Below are positions 10,999 through 23,974 of a DNA stretch of 64,000 bases, one piece after another. The DNA is from Calliopsis andreniformis (taxonomy: Eukaryota > Arthropoda > Insecta > Hymenoptera > Andrenidae): positions 9,216,961 through 9,280,960 of the forward strand of contig NC_135071.1 in the NCBI RefSeq assembly GCF_051401765.1, in the 5' to 3' direction. The notes under the pieces were generated by a model. That model was not told the origin of the DNA. It made no database searches and saw only the letters and a list, made by a program, of their open reading frames with translations. The translations under genes were made by a program, and so were the position numbers. Every line of letters starts with the position of its first letter. Position 1 is the stretch's first letter.

Positions 10999-13900
10999 TA
11001 CTCTTTCTTTGATTTATTCCAATTTCGTGTACTTTTCTACTCGTAAAACCAATAAAAAATGTTCTACATACGTTGTAATTTCTAACTTTATGTTTATGGA
11101 TCAAAATTGAATTGTGAAACGTTTATGCATTCGTTTGTTTTCGTACTATTTTACTCAGTTACTTGTGTTCAGATAGCTCCGACTTTTAATTAGAATTTGG
11201 AGGACTTCCTGTTCCTCAGTAGCGACTAATGTATCGCGAGCCCGCGAAAGCAGACTTCAAACAGGAACTATGGGATTGCAGGCTAGTTACTTAAATTAAG
11301 GACGTGCGGAACGTCACTGCACAGCATGCCCGCATGCTTCATGTAGCAGACTTGTGCGGGAGTGCACAAAATGTAAAATATGAGGAAAAAGTCCTCGGTC
11401 GTATCCATCTATCCTTACCTTGCAAACGAGAATTAGCAAATGCTATAATAGCTTTCTTAAAGGACGAAAATAAGTATGTACGTATAATTGGAAGTAGATT
11501 TAGGGGAATCACAATTAAGTGAGCATCGACTTTTCGGGATTTCTACTTAGGATTTTGGCTACACGATATATTAACAATATAATAAGGAAGACACAATTAA
11601 CATTGAATAGCAAAATATTAGAAAATCTTAGTAACGTCATATGTTGATTCAGACTGCAATTAACCACGTATCTATAATTTTTAATTGTTGCAACCAGCAG
11701 ACATATTAAGAGATATATTACATTCATGAGTGGGTATATATGCATGTATAAAAAATATGTGAACAATTGATCTCACAAATATACAATAAAACTTCGTTTC
11801 TAATAATTACAGTTTGTAGGATACAGAAGAATTGTTTTCACCTTTGAATCTAAGTAGTCAACCCTTAACTAGTATTGTGGGTTCACAGCATTTATATTAC
11901 ATCATTTTTAAATATTTCTTTTGCAAAATATCAGTGAATTATTTATAGATAATAATAATCTAACAAACTGTGAATTTTCTGTTTACAAAAGCTGTGAACG
12001 GCAGTAAATTTACTACATAATCATATGAGATAAGGTTTAATTATAGTTTTACTGCATGACGAATTTCGGAAAGCTAGCTGAGTAAACCCTTTCTCGATCA
12101 ATTGGCTAGAGTATGCAAAAGAACACGCGTATAAGCGATATCACTTGTCGCCACGTTTCTTGTTTATTGCTAACAGGATGTGTTGGCAAAGAAGCAGCAT
12201 GTGATACTTGTAACAGATTGCATTTCGTGCCGCGACACACTTTGTTAGCTGGGTTTACACTTTCATGCACCAGAAACGACCTCACGTTTCCCAGCTCGTG
12301 TCGGTCTATTTATTTGGGCCACTTGGGTTTTCAAGACGCTGTCACCTCGTTCGTGACAGAGAGGGGGACCTTTTCAAGTTCAGTGATCCGACTTGAAAAG
12401 CGTTAGAAAATAGACATTTGATGCATATCCCATGAGCGTCCACCATCAGAATTTTCTCTTTGAGAAAGCCTGCGTGTATCGTTGCGTGATTGAAAGTTGT
12501 GGCATCAATAAAATTGATAACGCCGAAGAAACACGTTTCTTTTCTCTTTAGGACGTAGTATTTTTTCTCAATTAATACTGATACTTACTATACTATCCTA
12601 GTATATTAAAAGATATGTAAATTAAAACTGATGCATTTTCGTATTATAATCTGGTCTACAGTTGGATAAACATTACACAGCAAATAAAATAATGAAACAG
12701 AACCAATGTAACAAAATTTCTCTTCCAAAGGAAGTGAAAACTATATAATATTCTTTAACTGGATTGAACAGGAATTTCACTTTAACCAAAATGTTGATAG
12801 GATAGAACAAAAGAAAAATAATTAAGTGGAATGTATAAAAAGAATGCATTTCACTAAACTGGTAATTCAAGCACTTTTTCATGCCCACTACAGAACATTA
12901 ATTCCAAACAGAAGGAAGTCACGCGATACACAGAAATATGTCAATGACCCAAAATTTGAAGAGAGAAGCAGCGTAGTGAAGAGGATTCAGCCCAAGCTGT
13001 GTCGAGCACATTTACTCTGAAATAGTCGAAATGACCATTTCGAGGAAACTGCGGTGTCTTAAATTTTATCAGACAACTGATACGATAGTGCCCGTGAAAT
13101 CTTGCGGAACGGAATTAAACGAATTTCCGCGGCTTGCCTCGATTCTTCTGACATCCTGTGCACGTGCACGCGACCAGCTTGTGCTAGTGCTTGGTTCAGC
13201 TACGAACACGCGTGCACACATACACTGAATATTACAGTATGTCATATAGCTTGTCCCCCATACGTGCTTTCGTACAATACGTTATATTTTCCTCTCAACG
13301 ACACACACACTCGGTCGAACGATTTTCATATCGGAGGGAATCGCTGCTCCCTCGAATTCTTTTCCGGCTGATGCGTCCTTTGCAATTTCAGGAGAGCTAG
13401 CTGTAGTTAAAGTTTAAGAATGAAGCCGCCGTTTCAGAGGGCTCCCAGCACGAAACCGAAATCATTAACGGTTAATCGAGCAATGCTTCTGGTCGTTGCT
13501 TTCGAATCGATCATGTCGAATCACATGAGCAACCACGGAATTCTCAACTTTTTCCTTGTATTTTTACTGTATGAATATATCGAAAAAAGAACTGAGTATT
13601 TGCTTCACACCGTTGCTATTCTAGCTTCTCCCACCTTCTTCCCTCTGAGACATTAGCATAGCATTAGTACGGCCAGACTTCTTATTCCATGGAGTCGAAA
13701 AAGAGCAACTGTATCTCTAATGATTACAAAAACAACTGCTTCCTTTCTTCTCCTCGAAACTTATCTGAGTTCTAGTAACAGCGAAATAAGCGGGCAATCA
13801 TGCATGGCCTGATCGTCGTTGATCTAATTATTGCGAGCTACTTCTTTAGCTTCTTAATTGCCAGAAGGACGTCAGAAACGTGAACCTTAAACGACTCCCG

Positions 13901-14627
13901 TGGAACCTGGTAATTTTTTAACATTACATTTACTTATATGCTGATTACATAAGAAATGTCAACAAGCTGAAATTCGTTCGCTGAGTAACGAGGCAAACTC
14001 AAATTTTGCGGAAGACTCCTAACTCTGGCACAGAGTAACAAGATCGAGTGTAACCAACTCGAAGTCTCTTCATCCGTTCGTGTCGACACGCGCTGCTAGA
14101 CATTCCGTTTCGATGCTTCAGTAGTATATGCACGACAGAGTTGCCAGACTATCACCAACCCCCAATACTGACATCTTCGACTAGCAAGGAACCTCTTAAT
14201 TGCATGTGGTAATTATTGTTTACGTGGCAAATACATCAGCAAGTACCTACGACTATCCTGCTTTCTGTTCGACATTACTAACTGGTTTCGTATTTTAATC
14301 CGATAATGAGTTACCACAACTAAGATCTTCAGAGACAAGTTTGCCATTGATTGCAGCGGTGTACTAAGGAAACAGAACTAATAGATTCGACGTTATACAA
14401 TTATAGATTGAACGAGGACTCCAAAATGTAACCGTTTCTGCTAGAGATCTGAACTGAAACTATTCGATTTTGAGGTCAAAGAATTAATCCTGGTCAACAG
14501 TGATGACATCCGCTTCAAAGTACTTTCTTGTAGACGCGACTTCTTCTACCTAGCTCTTCACTTGCGGAAACACTCCCGATAGCCAGCTTGCAAAGTGTCT
14601 ACGAGCTGTCTCATCGCATTCCGTTTT
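10999..14627. other. No gene seen; AT-rich with a GC-richer patch near 13.1 kb
   Basis: Frames of 60-97 residues occur (for example 12113-12406, plus) but none shows a domain, codon bias or splice context I can defend. About 13020-13500 is GC-richer. Confidence 0.4.
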
Positions 14628-15111
14628 ATTCTGGGTGATCCATTTAATGATTGTTTTGCATACAATCATCTCCCAAACTACAGATCGTTTAAAAAAATGT
14701 TTCGCATAGAACTTACTTTGTTTCTTATGGTAGCCACAAATCTTCTCTAGGAGATAAGGAATATAAGGAAGGATAAGCAGATGAATAATTTTTGGGTGTA
14801 CAACAAAGATAAGTTATAAACAACACTAAATGACGTAGAACGACCACGAAAGACCAAAGTATTATAGGATACTGAATTGGTCTCAGAATGAGCTACACGT
14901 TTATCTAAATAAAAACATACAATTCCACGTAAAAAATCATAGCTCAGCTTGAAATCTTGGATACACGTTCACCTAGAGAAGATTTATGACTACCATAAAA
15001 TGTGTCCCTTCTTCGAAATTGAGTAGGTTTTATTTGAAACATTTTTTTAAATAAGCTATAGTTTAAAAAATAATTACGTGCAAAATGTCAAATAAGACAC
15101 CCTGTACATGT
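14628..15111. mobile_element. Palindromic element with CAGGGTG-type termini
   Basis: The right end is AAGACACCCTGTAC. Read on the other strand it gives CAGGGTGTCTTATTTGAC, and this aligns with the more diverged left end CTGGGTGATCC. Arms of ~125 bp can be followed inward through TTTAAAAAAATGTTTC and TTATGGTAG...AAATCTTCTCTAGG (14752 against 14972). The core of ~220 bp is non-coding. The TA next to the right end fits a Tc1/mariner-type target. Confidence 0.65.
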
Positions 15112-17484
15112 CTTTATTCTCAAATCTTTTTCCCTTTAGAGAATTCTTTAATTTAGGAAACAGTCAGAAGTCGCAGAGAACTAGATTAGAATTGTACAGA
15201 GGATGACAAAGTTACTATTGGAAACTCGGAAGATGTCAGTGACACAGGAGCAAGATGGATCCTCGGCTAGCTACAAATAGTAATAATAAGTGTGACCAAT
15301 TTGGCCAATAAGGGGAATACGTGTATGTCGCCTTTATGTGTTTTCCGCGGAGCCAATAAGACTCACTGACATTTTCTCAGCTCCCGACAGTACATGATAG
15401 TATTATTACTATTTCGCCAAAAATTGCTGGATAAGCTTCAATGAGTGGGCAGGTTCGATGTCATTATAAAATGCAACATTTAAGATTTTTAACGTTCAAA
15501 TAAGTATGTACTAGCAATAACTGAAGATTTGTGGGACCATGCTATTTGTCAGGGATATTCAATGTAAAGGACATCGCTAAATGATGGAAATTTATTTTTA
15601 ATGATAACACAGCTAGATAGAAAGGTGCATCCACAAGTCGCATACTTTTCGAACACACCTCGTCTTAAAACAAAGTATCTAAGAGCTTCAAGTTGGAGGC
15701 AGTTGAAAGTACGAAGCGATACGGGAAAAAATGTAATGTAACTACTGGCTGCTCCGAGAGCAAGAGGGAAAGGCACGTAGGGCAATAAAACGTGCGCGTG
15801 GATGACCTCTGGTCTTCCAGCTACATATCTTCATCCACGTAACTGTTCCTGTTCCCTATTATGATCATTGGTGCTACGATATCTGTTACAGTTAATTCGG
15901 TTAACATCATTAGAGACGTTAGCGTCTGCTTCGTTGGAACAGTCACTAGAGCGTTCAAGTGTGTTCCCTGTGGCTGCGCTCAAAAAGCACCGGCGGCGCT
16001 TTGCCACCTCGCAGAATGTAATGGAATGAAAGAAAGACGAAACGAAAGATGACACGATGAAGAAGGGAAGAAGTTCGAGCAAAGGACCAGCCAAGTAACT
16101 GCTTTTGAACGACCGACTGACAGTGTTAAAAGCGTAAGTTGTTCTTCAGTTACGAGAACCTCTTACCCTCTAGGGTTCTACTTCCTTGGAAAATTTGAAG
16201 TGAAAACGTTTTTAGAACTTGTCATTCCTTTTAGGATGAAAGTATGTGACATGTTATGATAAAAATATGGGGTGTTCTCCTTTTAATGAATGAAAATCGT
16301 ATGAATGATAAGATAAGGGCTCAATGATTTTTTAGAAATACTTAGCTATCATTAGAAGAGAACAAAGCTTCTAATCGAATTTCGTTAGTTTTGGTTCTTA
16401 TTCCAACTTTTACTCCAAAGTTCAGATATGATGCTTTTAATAATCCAATCGATTATTAGATGCATTCTCAAAATTTTGTAACGAATACTATTTATTTCTA
16501 ATCAAAATGGTATTAGGTATTTCATAATGGCGTTAGATATTATGGAACAGTCCCTAAATTTATTCCACCAAATGCCTTCGTAATCCACAAAAGACAAACC
16601 ATAGAATCTCCTTGTTAGTGGGATTTTAAGTACATCTAATGCAACAGTTTCTAGCGTAATGTCATCAAAGAGCTTTGATCATCATGATAAAGGAAACTGA
16701 TCTCAAGAATGAAATTTTCTTACAATACTAGTGGCAAAAGTCGAGAAAACTTACAATAAACCTTGGCACGTGACACTTCCAAGAGACAAAGGAGGATTTG
16801 TTTCACGGTTATAGAGACTTTTAGACTTTACCGTCCCCGACGTTGTTCTAAAGTAAAAGAAGGAACTAAGAGCGGAAGTGTTCGTAGAGCAAACGCTCTC
16901 AGAATCAATAACAGCAAATTGATCAAATTTCGCATCGTCAATTGTGTCTTGAGTTACATGCAAATGGTACAACGATATAATAAGTGGACTTGTTTCCCTT
17001 ATTGAATTCTTGTTGGAAATTATATGCCTTGTTTTTTGAAACACTTGCTTTTATTTATGTTTAAATGAAAACTAGAATCGGTAGAAGAGATTAAAATCAC
17101 TCTTCTAGGTACAGAAATAGCATACTGTGTTCCAGTTAGTGAATACATTTTATGTTTTGTTATTTTTCCTGTTTAATTAAAAACTCTTTGCAAGATTAGT
17201 GTCTTGTTACCAGAAAAAAATTACAAAGTGATCGCAGAGTGGTAAGAGATGCTTATTCGCAGTACTATTATTTGCATAGCAGTAACAAGCAATAATATTA
17301 TCATGTTGACAGGAAGGATAATACGATAACATTTGAATCTTACAGTACTTTGAGCTCGTACTAAAATGTGAAGATCGCAATTATCATATTGTATGAATAC
17401 AATTAATTTAGAAAAGTGGACGTATTAAATCTGTAGCTTTCAGAATCTGTACCACTCAGAAAATATTACAGGGAAATTAACAAT
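15112..17484. other. No gene seen; one small inverted repeat
   Basis: AAATAGTAATAATA at about 15275 is repeated inverted at about 15401 (TATTATTACTATTT), enclosing ~130 bp that could be a tiny MITE. The rest is AT-rich with overlapping antisense frames near 16.8 kb that look accidental. Confidence 0.4.
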
Positions 17485-17961
17485 ATACAGGGTGCTCGAC
17501 GACAGATGTCAGAAGTCTTAAGGGATGATCCTATCTGCTAAAACAAAACGAAAATGAAGGCAGACAAACTTGAGTTTTAGGTTTCCTTTCTGGGTTATTA
17601 ATTGTTGAGAAAACGCCCAAAATACGCGTGAAATTTATCTGACTTCGAATTTATTCTACTGAGCTTTCTGTGTCTGTCTCCAGACTTACTTTGCTGTGTC
17701 TGACTTTGAATTTATTTTACTGACTTTGTTGTGTCTGATTTAAGACTTATTCTACTGACTTCGCTGTGCATGACTTGACTAATGGACACCAGCAGTGGAA
17801 TAAATCCCAAGTCAAACACATTTCACGAGTATTTTAGGCGTTTATTGAACAATTGATATCTCTGAAAGGAAGTTCCAAACGCAATTTTCTCATTCTTAAT
17901 TTTTATTCTATTCAAAATCATCTCTTAAAATTTTTGACACTTGTTGTCGAACACCCTGTAT
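17485..17961. mobile_element. TA-type palindromic element (copy 2), intact, with minisatellite core
   Basis: The ends are mirror images: ATACAGGGTGCTCGACGACA at the left and GTTGTCGAACACCCTGTAT at the right. They continue inward as CAGAAGTCTTAAGGGATGAT against ATCATCTCTTAAAATTTTTG. Excluding the TA target leaves CAGGGTG termini. About four ~35-bp units (17650-17790) sit between arms of ~150 bp. At 477 bp this is the cleanest copy and defines the family. It has no coding sequence. Confidence 0.82.
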
Positions 17962-18746
17962 AATCAGAGAAGTGGCTTCAGAGACGTCTGAAAATAAACG
18001 ATCCAATAAATGACCATGATAACGAGGTTTAAAGTAATGGAACACATATGATACAAGCATAAAAAAGATCGAAACATAAAGTCGTAAAATTTAGAGAACT
18101 TACAACACGTATGTTGAACGTTACTGTTAAAGAGCTATAAGGCAGCTCGTCGTGCACCTGCTATGTTGCACGTTATACTTTGTACCTTCCTCCTAGTGGT
18201 TGACAGGTTATTACACCTACGTTGTATACGAAGTATTATCTCGCATCGTGTTTGTAAAATATGGCCTTCCATTATATTAAGAATTTTCCGCGAAATACTG
18301 CCAACAAGTGTATATAGTCTACCTCAGTTCACTTGAACAAAGCAATTTTAGTTAGCCAAAGAGTTGGACTAGCGTGGCAAGGTATTCAGAAATCCCTGCA
18401 TATTGTATTCACATACAAGTGTTAATTGACAATCATTCTCCGATTTTCTACTACTATAAGTCCCCAATTCATCGTACAGATACCACTGTCTTTAAAACAA
18501 ACAATCGCGCAGAATTAATGCACATGCAACGCGCAGCAAAGAGACAAGAGACAGAGCGTGTTGGTGGAGAATGGCGGGGTTTGCTCCTCAATGGTCTCGA
18601 GGAACCAATTAATTTTGCGTCAAGTATAGTTATACGCGGAGAAACAGAACAGAGAGAGTTTTAGCGGCAAATTTGTCGGTTCAGTAAAGGAGGGATGTGT
18701 GCTTACGATGGGCAACACCATTAGGATAGACATCCCTTAGTTTAAA
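17962..18746. other. No gene seen
   Basis: A 96-residue plus frame at 18374-18664 has no recognisable domain. No repeats noted. Confidence 0.35.
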
Positions 18747-18748
18747 TA

Positions 18749-19426
18749 CAAGGTGGGTGGAAAATTGTTCGAAGTTTGCTGAACTACGCAATGGGACTAA
18801 CTTATCGTGTATTCTATTACTGGCTGTCTCTGCCCATGCTAGTATTTATAGACACTGATAATGATAGGATACTGTAGGAAATACCCAGATAGTTCGATGT
18901 CTGACTGAAGTCATAGTTTAGCAGACAGTATATTTCGTTTTGTTTGTTGCAAATGATTAGGTTATGGCAAGGTATTCTACTCGAGAATATGTTGAGATGT
19001 TACTTGCTTTGAAAGCTTGTAGAGATAACGCTTCTGCAAGTACATATTACACCGAAAAATTTCCTAATCGCCGACATTCGGATAGGAGAGTGATACAGAG
19101 AGTGGAGCAAGCGGTAGGTGATATTGACTGATTTATATCGTGTCATAAAAATCATGGTCGTAGTCGACGATTAACAGCATTGGAGAAAGGATCCTATCAT
19201 TATCAATGTTTACAAACGCTAGCACAGAGACGATCGTTAATAGAATACACGATAAATAAATCGCACTGGGTAGTTGAGCAAATTTCAAATTCGATTTTCT
19301 CACAATCTCAGATGTAGAATAAAGGAGAAACGAAGCCTTGAATGAGAAGATTGAATACATCTTTCCCTTATTTTTTAAGTAGGAGTACCCCCTGGTCAGT
19401 TATGCTACGATTTTCCACCCATCCTG
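18749..19426 (+). mobile_element. Internally deleted Tc1/mariner-like DNA transposon
   Basis: The ends CAAGGTGGGTGGAAAAT and, reversed, CAGGATGGGTGGAAAAT are flanked by TA (18747-18748 and 19427-19428). The inverted repeats are long, since both ends also share TATCGTGTATTCTATTA and GATAATGATAGGAT. The left repeat has lost ~100 bp that the right repeat keeps. Between them lies the start of a transposase gene that jumps straight into the right repeat. The element therefore cannot be autonomous. Confidence 0.82.
18964..19131 (+). pseudogene. N-terminal fragment of a Tc1/mariner-like transposase (helix-turn-helix region)
   Basis: An ATG-started frame of 55 residues begins MARYSTREYVEMLLALKAC, continues DNASASTYYTEKFPNRRHSD and ends with RRVIQRVEQAVGDID then a stop. 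The pattern (MARYS..E..EML, then a Y..RFP.RRHP-like stretch, then a short basic helix) is that of the DNA-binding N-terminus found in insect transposases (I associate it with DUF4817; not searched). The catalytic DDE region is absent because sequence after the stop runs into the right inverted repeat. Just past the stop, VSCHKNHGRSRRL-like codons can still be read in another frame, so the stop is a frame break. Sits inside the deleted transposon at 18749-19426. Confidence 0.75.
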
Positions 19427-19428
19427 TA

Positions 19429-21239
19429 TACGTTGATGAATTACAGCGAATATTTATCAAAAGAGGAATTTTTGCTTCTATTTCTATTAATTATGCTCTT
19501 CCACTTTGTATGTTCATCTTGACGATTTTCGTTTAACCATCAACGTAATATATTTTTAGAATGGCAAAGAAGCACAATTTCTATTGAGAGATTTTCGAAT
19601 GATTATTAACTACGGTACTGTAACAGTTTCGTTACTTTTTGATCAAGTGTCTATTTTCATGAATTACGAAATAGTTCCATTTTGCTGGGTATTGCCAGGT
19701 TTAAAACCGAAATTTGTAGAACTATGTGAAAGCAGATATGGAAAAGGTTACATGAAATAACGAAATACAACAAATAAAATTTTTTTTTCATATATGGTAC
19801 TTTTCTATGGATTCAATTCACTTACACTTCCACGGAATACTATTACCTGAAATTTGGAAATTATTCCCTCTGTTCAGATTCGACATCACTCCCTCAACCA
19901 CTAGGTTGCCTATTGAACTGAGATTATCTCCCCTCAGTGAAAATTTCAATCATGTCTATACATCGATTTCAGTAGCACATGTCAGTTTTGTAACAAGACC
20001 TAGAGCAGTTCTGTTAAAATGATTTTAATAGACAGCAGAATTGATATGTGATAAATCATTATTTTCGATGATATCTTTTTACTTGACAAGCTAAGAAAAA
20101 AATACCTATAATATTTTCGCGTTACAAATTTATCATTGTTATCAAACATTAAATTGTTTTTAGTTACCAATAAACTTGATAATTAATGGTACTGTGATTA
20201 CTGTGATATGATAATCTCTAACATAACAAATATTTAAATACAATTTTAGAACCAATCTGACAATGCTATTAACTCATTCTAGTTAATTAATTTTGATCAT
20301 AGTAATAGATTGACACGTTGTAATCAGTTACAAAATAATTATGTTCAAAATTATTTTAGAAAATAGAGTCTGCCTTCTTCAAAAACAGAGTAGCTATGAT
20401 AACAAATTAACACATTTTTTAAGAACATGTGTCAAAACTAACCGAGAGTAGAATGAAATACCTATCGTAATTACATTTCGAAAACTAAACATCTGCGCAA
20501 TAGAGTAACGCTTTAATACATTTTTAAATAATGGAACTTCAAACGTGCTCAAGTTTAAAATAAACTAACTCAATTGTACTTAAAAAATGATACAATTTCA
20601 GAACAGAACAATTTTCAAATTTCAACCACTGTTATTGCTACTGTTATTTGGTATATCAATTGTTTTACTGAGTATTTCGAATCGAAATTGTTTTTAAAAT
20701 AAAGTGTAGAATTTGAAACTTCGACCATCTGTAAATTATAAATATACTTTTGTCTAGTACGTAATGCCTCAAATAAGTTGACTGTTTACCCTACAGTGGT
20801 AATCAGGCAGTGAAGCTTAGAGATGCGATGTGGGTCGGTTTCTAGCACTCAGGAATGCAATACATAATACAAAAGTCATACAGACAGAATTGCTCGAGGG
20901 CTATCATGTCATACAAGGTGATACTAACAAGCCTCGTGATTTTCTTGAATATTCATCTATTCCATACCAAACTAAGTAAGCCGGATACGAAACATCGATG
21001 AATATATTCAGAAATATTTACACGTGCAAATATACTAAATAAGTACAGGTATATTAATATTGTACATTGAAATTAGATTTTAATTCACGATGACACACTC
21101 TATAAATTGATACATTAATTCAATAACTACTGTCAATCATTCAATTTTCACAATATTGAATTGTGTCATAATTGATGTAACTCTGAATGAAATGGTGTCT
21201 TCTATTAGTATGCTTACACAAATAGTTCTCCCACCACCA
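19429..21239. other. No gene seen; AT-rich
   Basis: No supportable coding, RNA or repeat feature. Short frames only. Confidence 0.4.
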
Positions 21240-21480
21240 GATTTATGGAATCTGTGAGTTGAAGAACAGTACAAGTCTAAAAACCACATTTGGAAGTACT
21301 TAATCTTAACGTACAGTTCTGTTCATTTTACATGCCTGGACTCCAGAGCCAAAGTATATTAAGTCAGTTTATCTGTGTCTTAATGCACTCTGATTCTAGG
21401 GTCTAGATAGAGCTTCAAAATTACTTGAAAGTGGTGAGCTTTGGTCTTGTACTATGCTTCAACTCGGTTACTCAATTTTA
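21240..21480. mobile_element. Palindromic MITE-like repeat, copy A of three
   Basis: The outer arms are GAGTTGAAGAACAGTACAAGTC against CTTGTACTATGCTTCAACTC. The inner arms are GACTCCAGAGCCAAAGTATA and the mirrored CACTCTGATTCTAGGGTC. The same layout recurs at 26533-26804 and 36274-36527. It is non-coding and would fold into one long hairpin. Confidence 0.72.
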
Positions 21481-23303
21481 CTCCTCAAAGCGAAGTCTCT
21501 GGTGCATGTAAAATGACTACTAATGAAATATAATATTCGGCCACAATAGCGATACCAGCGAACGCGTGTTCTTTCTAGGGCGGTTCTCCAAGGGAAGGTG
21601 AAGATAAAAAAAATGAAGGAGATTATCTTGCGGTTGCAATTACTTTGGCTTCCTACCGACGTATCGTATTCTACAAGCCACGAAGGAAACGCGTCTGTTC
21701 GCTGAGCAATGCAGAACTACCACCGTGTCGTGTCTAATATTATTATGGTTCTTCAAAAACGAGCGCAGCCTATGAAACTCTAACGAAGCAAAAAATGCAA
21801 CTGGAGTGGCCACGCTTTGAAATATCGATCTGCTTTTACTTTCCTCGTCAATCATCCAACAAATTCAATTCTGCCACTAGCCAGTCTGCATCTTAACCCT
21901 GTTACGTTCCTCACGAAAACTTTGCGTGAAACAATGATAATCACGAGCATATCATTATGAATACAATTAATAAGCTTTTAGTATAATCTCAAGGAGCTAG
22001 ACATATAGGTATTAACAATAATTAGTTTATATTTTTTTCGAAATTAAGGAAGTTGTTGAAAGAAATAAGAATCATAGTTAAGTCAAAAAATATTCGAAGA
22101 AAGTATTTGGGTTAAAGTATATAATGATTGTGAGTTTTGTTATTGACAAAGAGTCAAGGGACTTTGTCTGTCTCTAAAGATGTGTTAAGCACAAGACATT
22201 TGCTTGTATTTACGTTTTTTGAATATACATATAACGCCTTGAGTATGTTGCCCTCAAATATCAACTCACAGTGTTACTGGTATGAGTTCTTAAATTTGTA
22301 AATATGAGTTTTTGAGTTATTCCTCATAATTTGCGCGTTTTCATTTGATCGAATTTCATCTTATCTGCTATTTGCCAAAAACTGCATTTCAAAAAATGTG
22401 AGCAACGTGATCTAAAAACTACTTTCTTTCGCCTGCTCATTATTTAAATAAACTTTTCAGCTGAAGGAGAATGTAAGAACAGAAAAAAATAATAATAACA
22501 CTGAAGATTTGAAAAAATTAATTGAAATGTATTTTATTAAAATTTTGAATGCATTTACTCATCTGTAAACTGGTTAATTTCTCTTAAGAATGTACGTTTG
22601 GATTATTTTCTAAAGAAGCAATTAAAAGTAGTAACTATTTTTGGAGAAGTAAAACCATGATTCGAAATAGTCTGTAGATTTTCGGGAGATTTATTTCACC
22701 GCTCTTTCGGAGTTTCAGATGCAGACCTTTGAACTGAAGAAAGCTGTGTCGAACTAAATCTTCCAAGTCCTTTCAGGTTCTTTATTTCTTTTCAATTGCT
22801 CCCCATGTAAGATCGCTTTAAATGTCCAAACAGAATATAGGGAACAGATACTTTTGGGGCATTACTCTATGTAAGTTTGTTTACTAGTTACTTTCATGTA
22901 GTAGATAATAATCTAGAGACATATGTGTCAACACCTAAATAATTCCATTTATAGATTCAGCTATCGGAAACTTCCTTAACTGCGAAAATTTTCTCGGACA
23001 TTCCGTTTTAAGCACTTCTCCTTTTCACTTTTATCATCCGATTATCTTCGATCGTTTAGTCGCAGTGAAACTCTGCTGAGATTGTAAAATCAGCTAAATT
23101 TTAACGAGACGTAATTCTCGATCAACGTTCGGGTTGTCGAAATGCCATAATTTTCCTTAAGCACTTGTAAACTCTTATTATGGAAATAAAAGAACATTAT
23201 ACAGATGAAAGTAAATAAAAGAAAAAGAAATATTATGAAAATGGATTCTTATTATTTCCTCTGTCATTAACACTACATTTCTTCTTTAAGTATAAGATCA
23301 CCT
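21481..23303. other. No gene seen; AT-rich
   Basis: No feature recognised. A 71-residue minus frame at 21640-21855 has no family resemblance. Confidence 0.4.
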
Positions 23304-23307
23304 TTAA

Positions 23308-23970
23308 AGGGAGATACCACCCTAAAACGCCAAAAAATAAGCAACTTTTTCAGAAATTTTTTCAAAAGTAAAATGTGTAAGTATCAGTTTTATTCATCAA
23401 TTTTTTAAACGTAGAAATATTACAAAATGGCAGAGTTATTTGGTATTCTCTTTAGATAGAACAGTGACTGCTGGCCTTCATAGTTGACAACTGAGATGTT
23501 TGAAATAAAAAGCTTTTGCTGCTTCATAAACTAGAAATTATTATCTACAATATAGTCTCGGACTTTCTCCATATCTCTATTCTTTAATTTTTTATAAGCG
23601 TTTAAAGTTAATTTTTTGGTAGCATAAATCGCTATTCTTCAAACTGCGACCATTTCTTCAGTTATTAAAATTTTCCAAAACTGCTACGCTACATTTTAGA
23701 CAATAGCTTCCGGTTTATGAATCAACAAAAGTTTTTCATTTCATACGTCCTAGTTTTTGCCAACCGTGATGGCCAGCAATCAATGTTCCATCTGCAGGCA
23801 TTTCAGGAACATTGAATAACTCGGTCATTTTGTAATAGTTTTACATTTAAAAAATCGAAATATAACGTCTATATTTTCTAAAAAAGACTAGACTTTTTAT
23901 TCAGTAATTACCTATAAGAAAATTCCCAAACTTTACCCATTTTTTAAAGCGTCAGAGTGATGTCCCCCTG
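23308..23970. mobile_element. Foldback element with ~290-bp inverted arms, TTAA-flanked
   Basis: The left end AGGGAGATACCACCCTAAAACG mirrors the right end, which reads CAGGGGGACATCACTCTGACG on the other strand. TTAA occurs just outside each end (23304-23307 and 23971-23974). The arms can be followed through ATTACAAAATGGCAGAGTTA against TAACTCGGTCATTTTGTAAT and on to the core near 23.6 kb. Divergence is considerable, so the copy is old. A TTAA target fits piggyBac-type or Sola3-type transposons. Confidence 0.72.
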
Positions 23971-23974
23971 TTAA

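Noticed and set aside
14940..14965. ATAGCTCAG word resembling a tRNA A box
   Set aside because: No matching T-arm (GGTTCRANTCC) or acceptor stem; it lies inside a palindromic element. No tRNA was found in the window.
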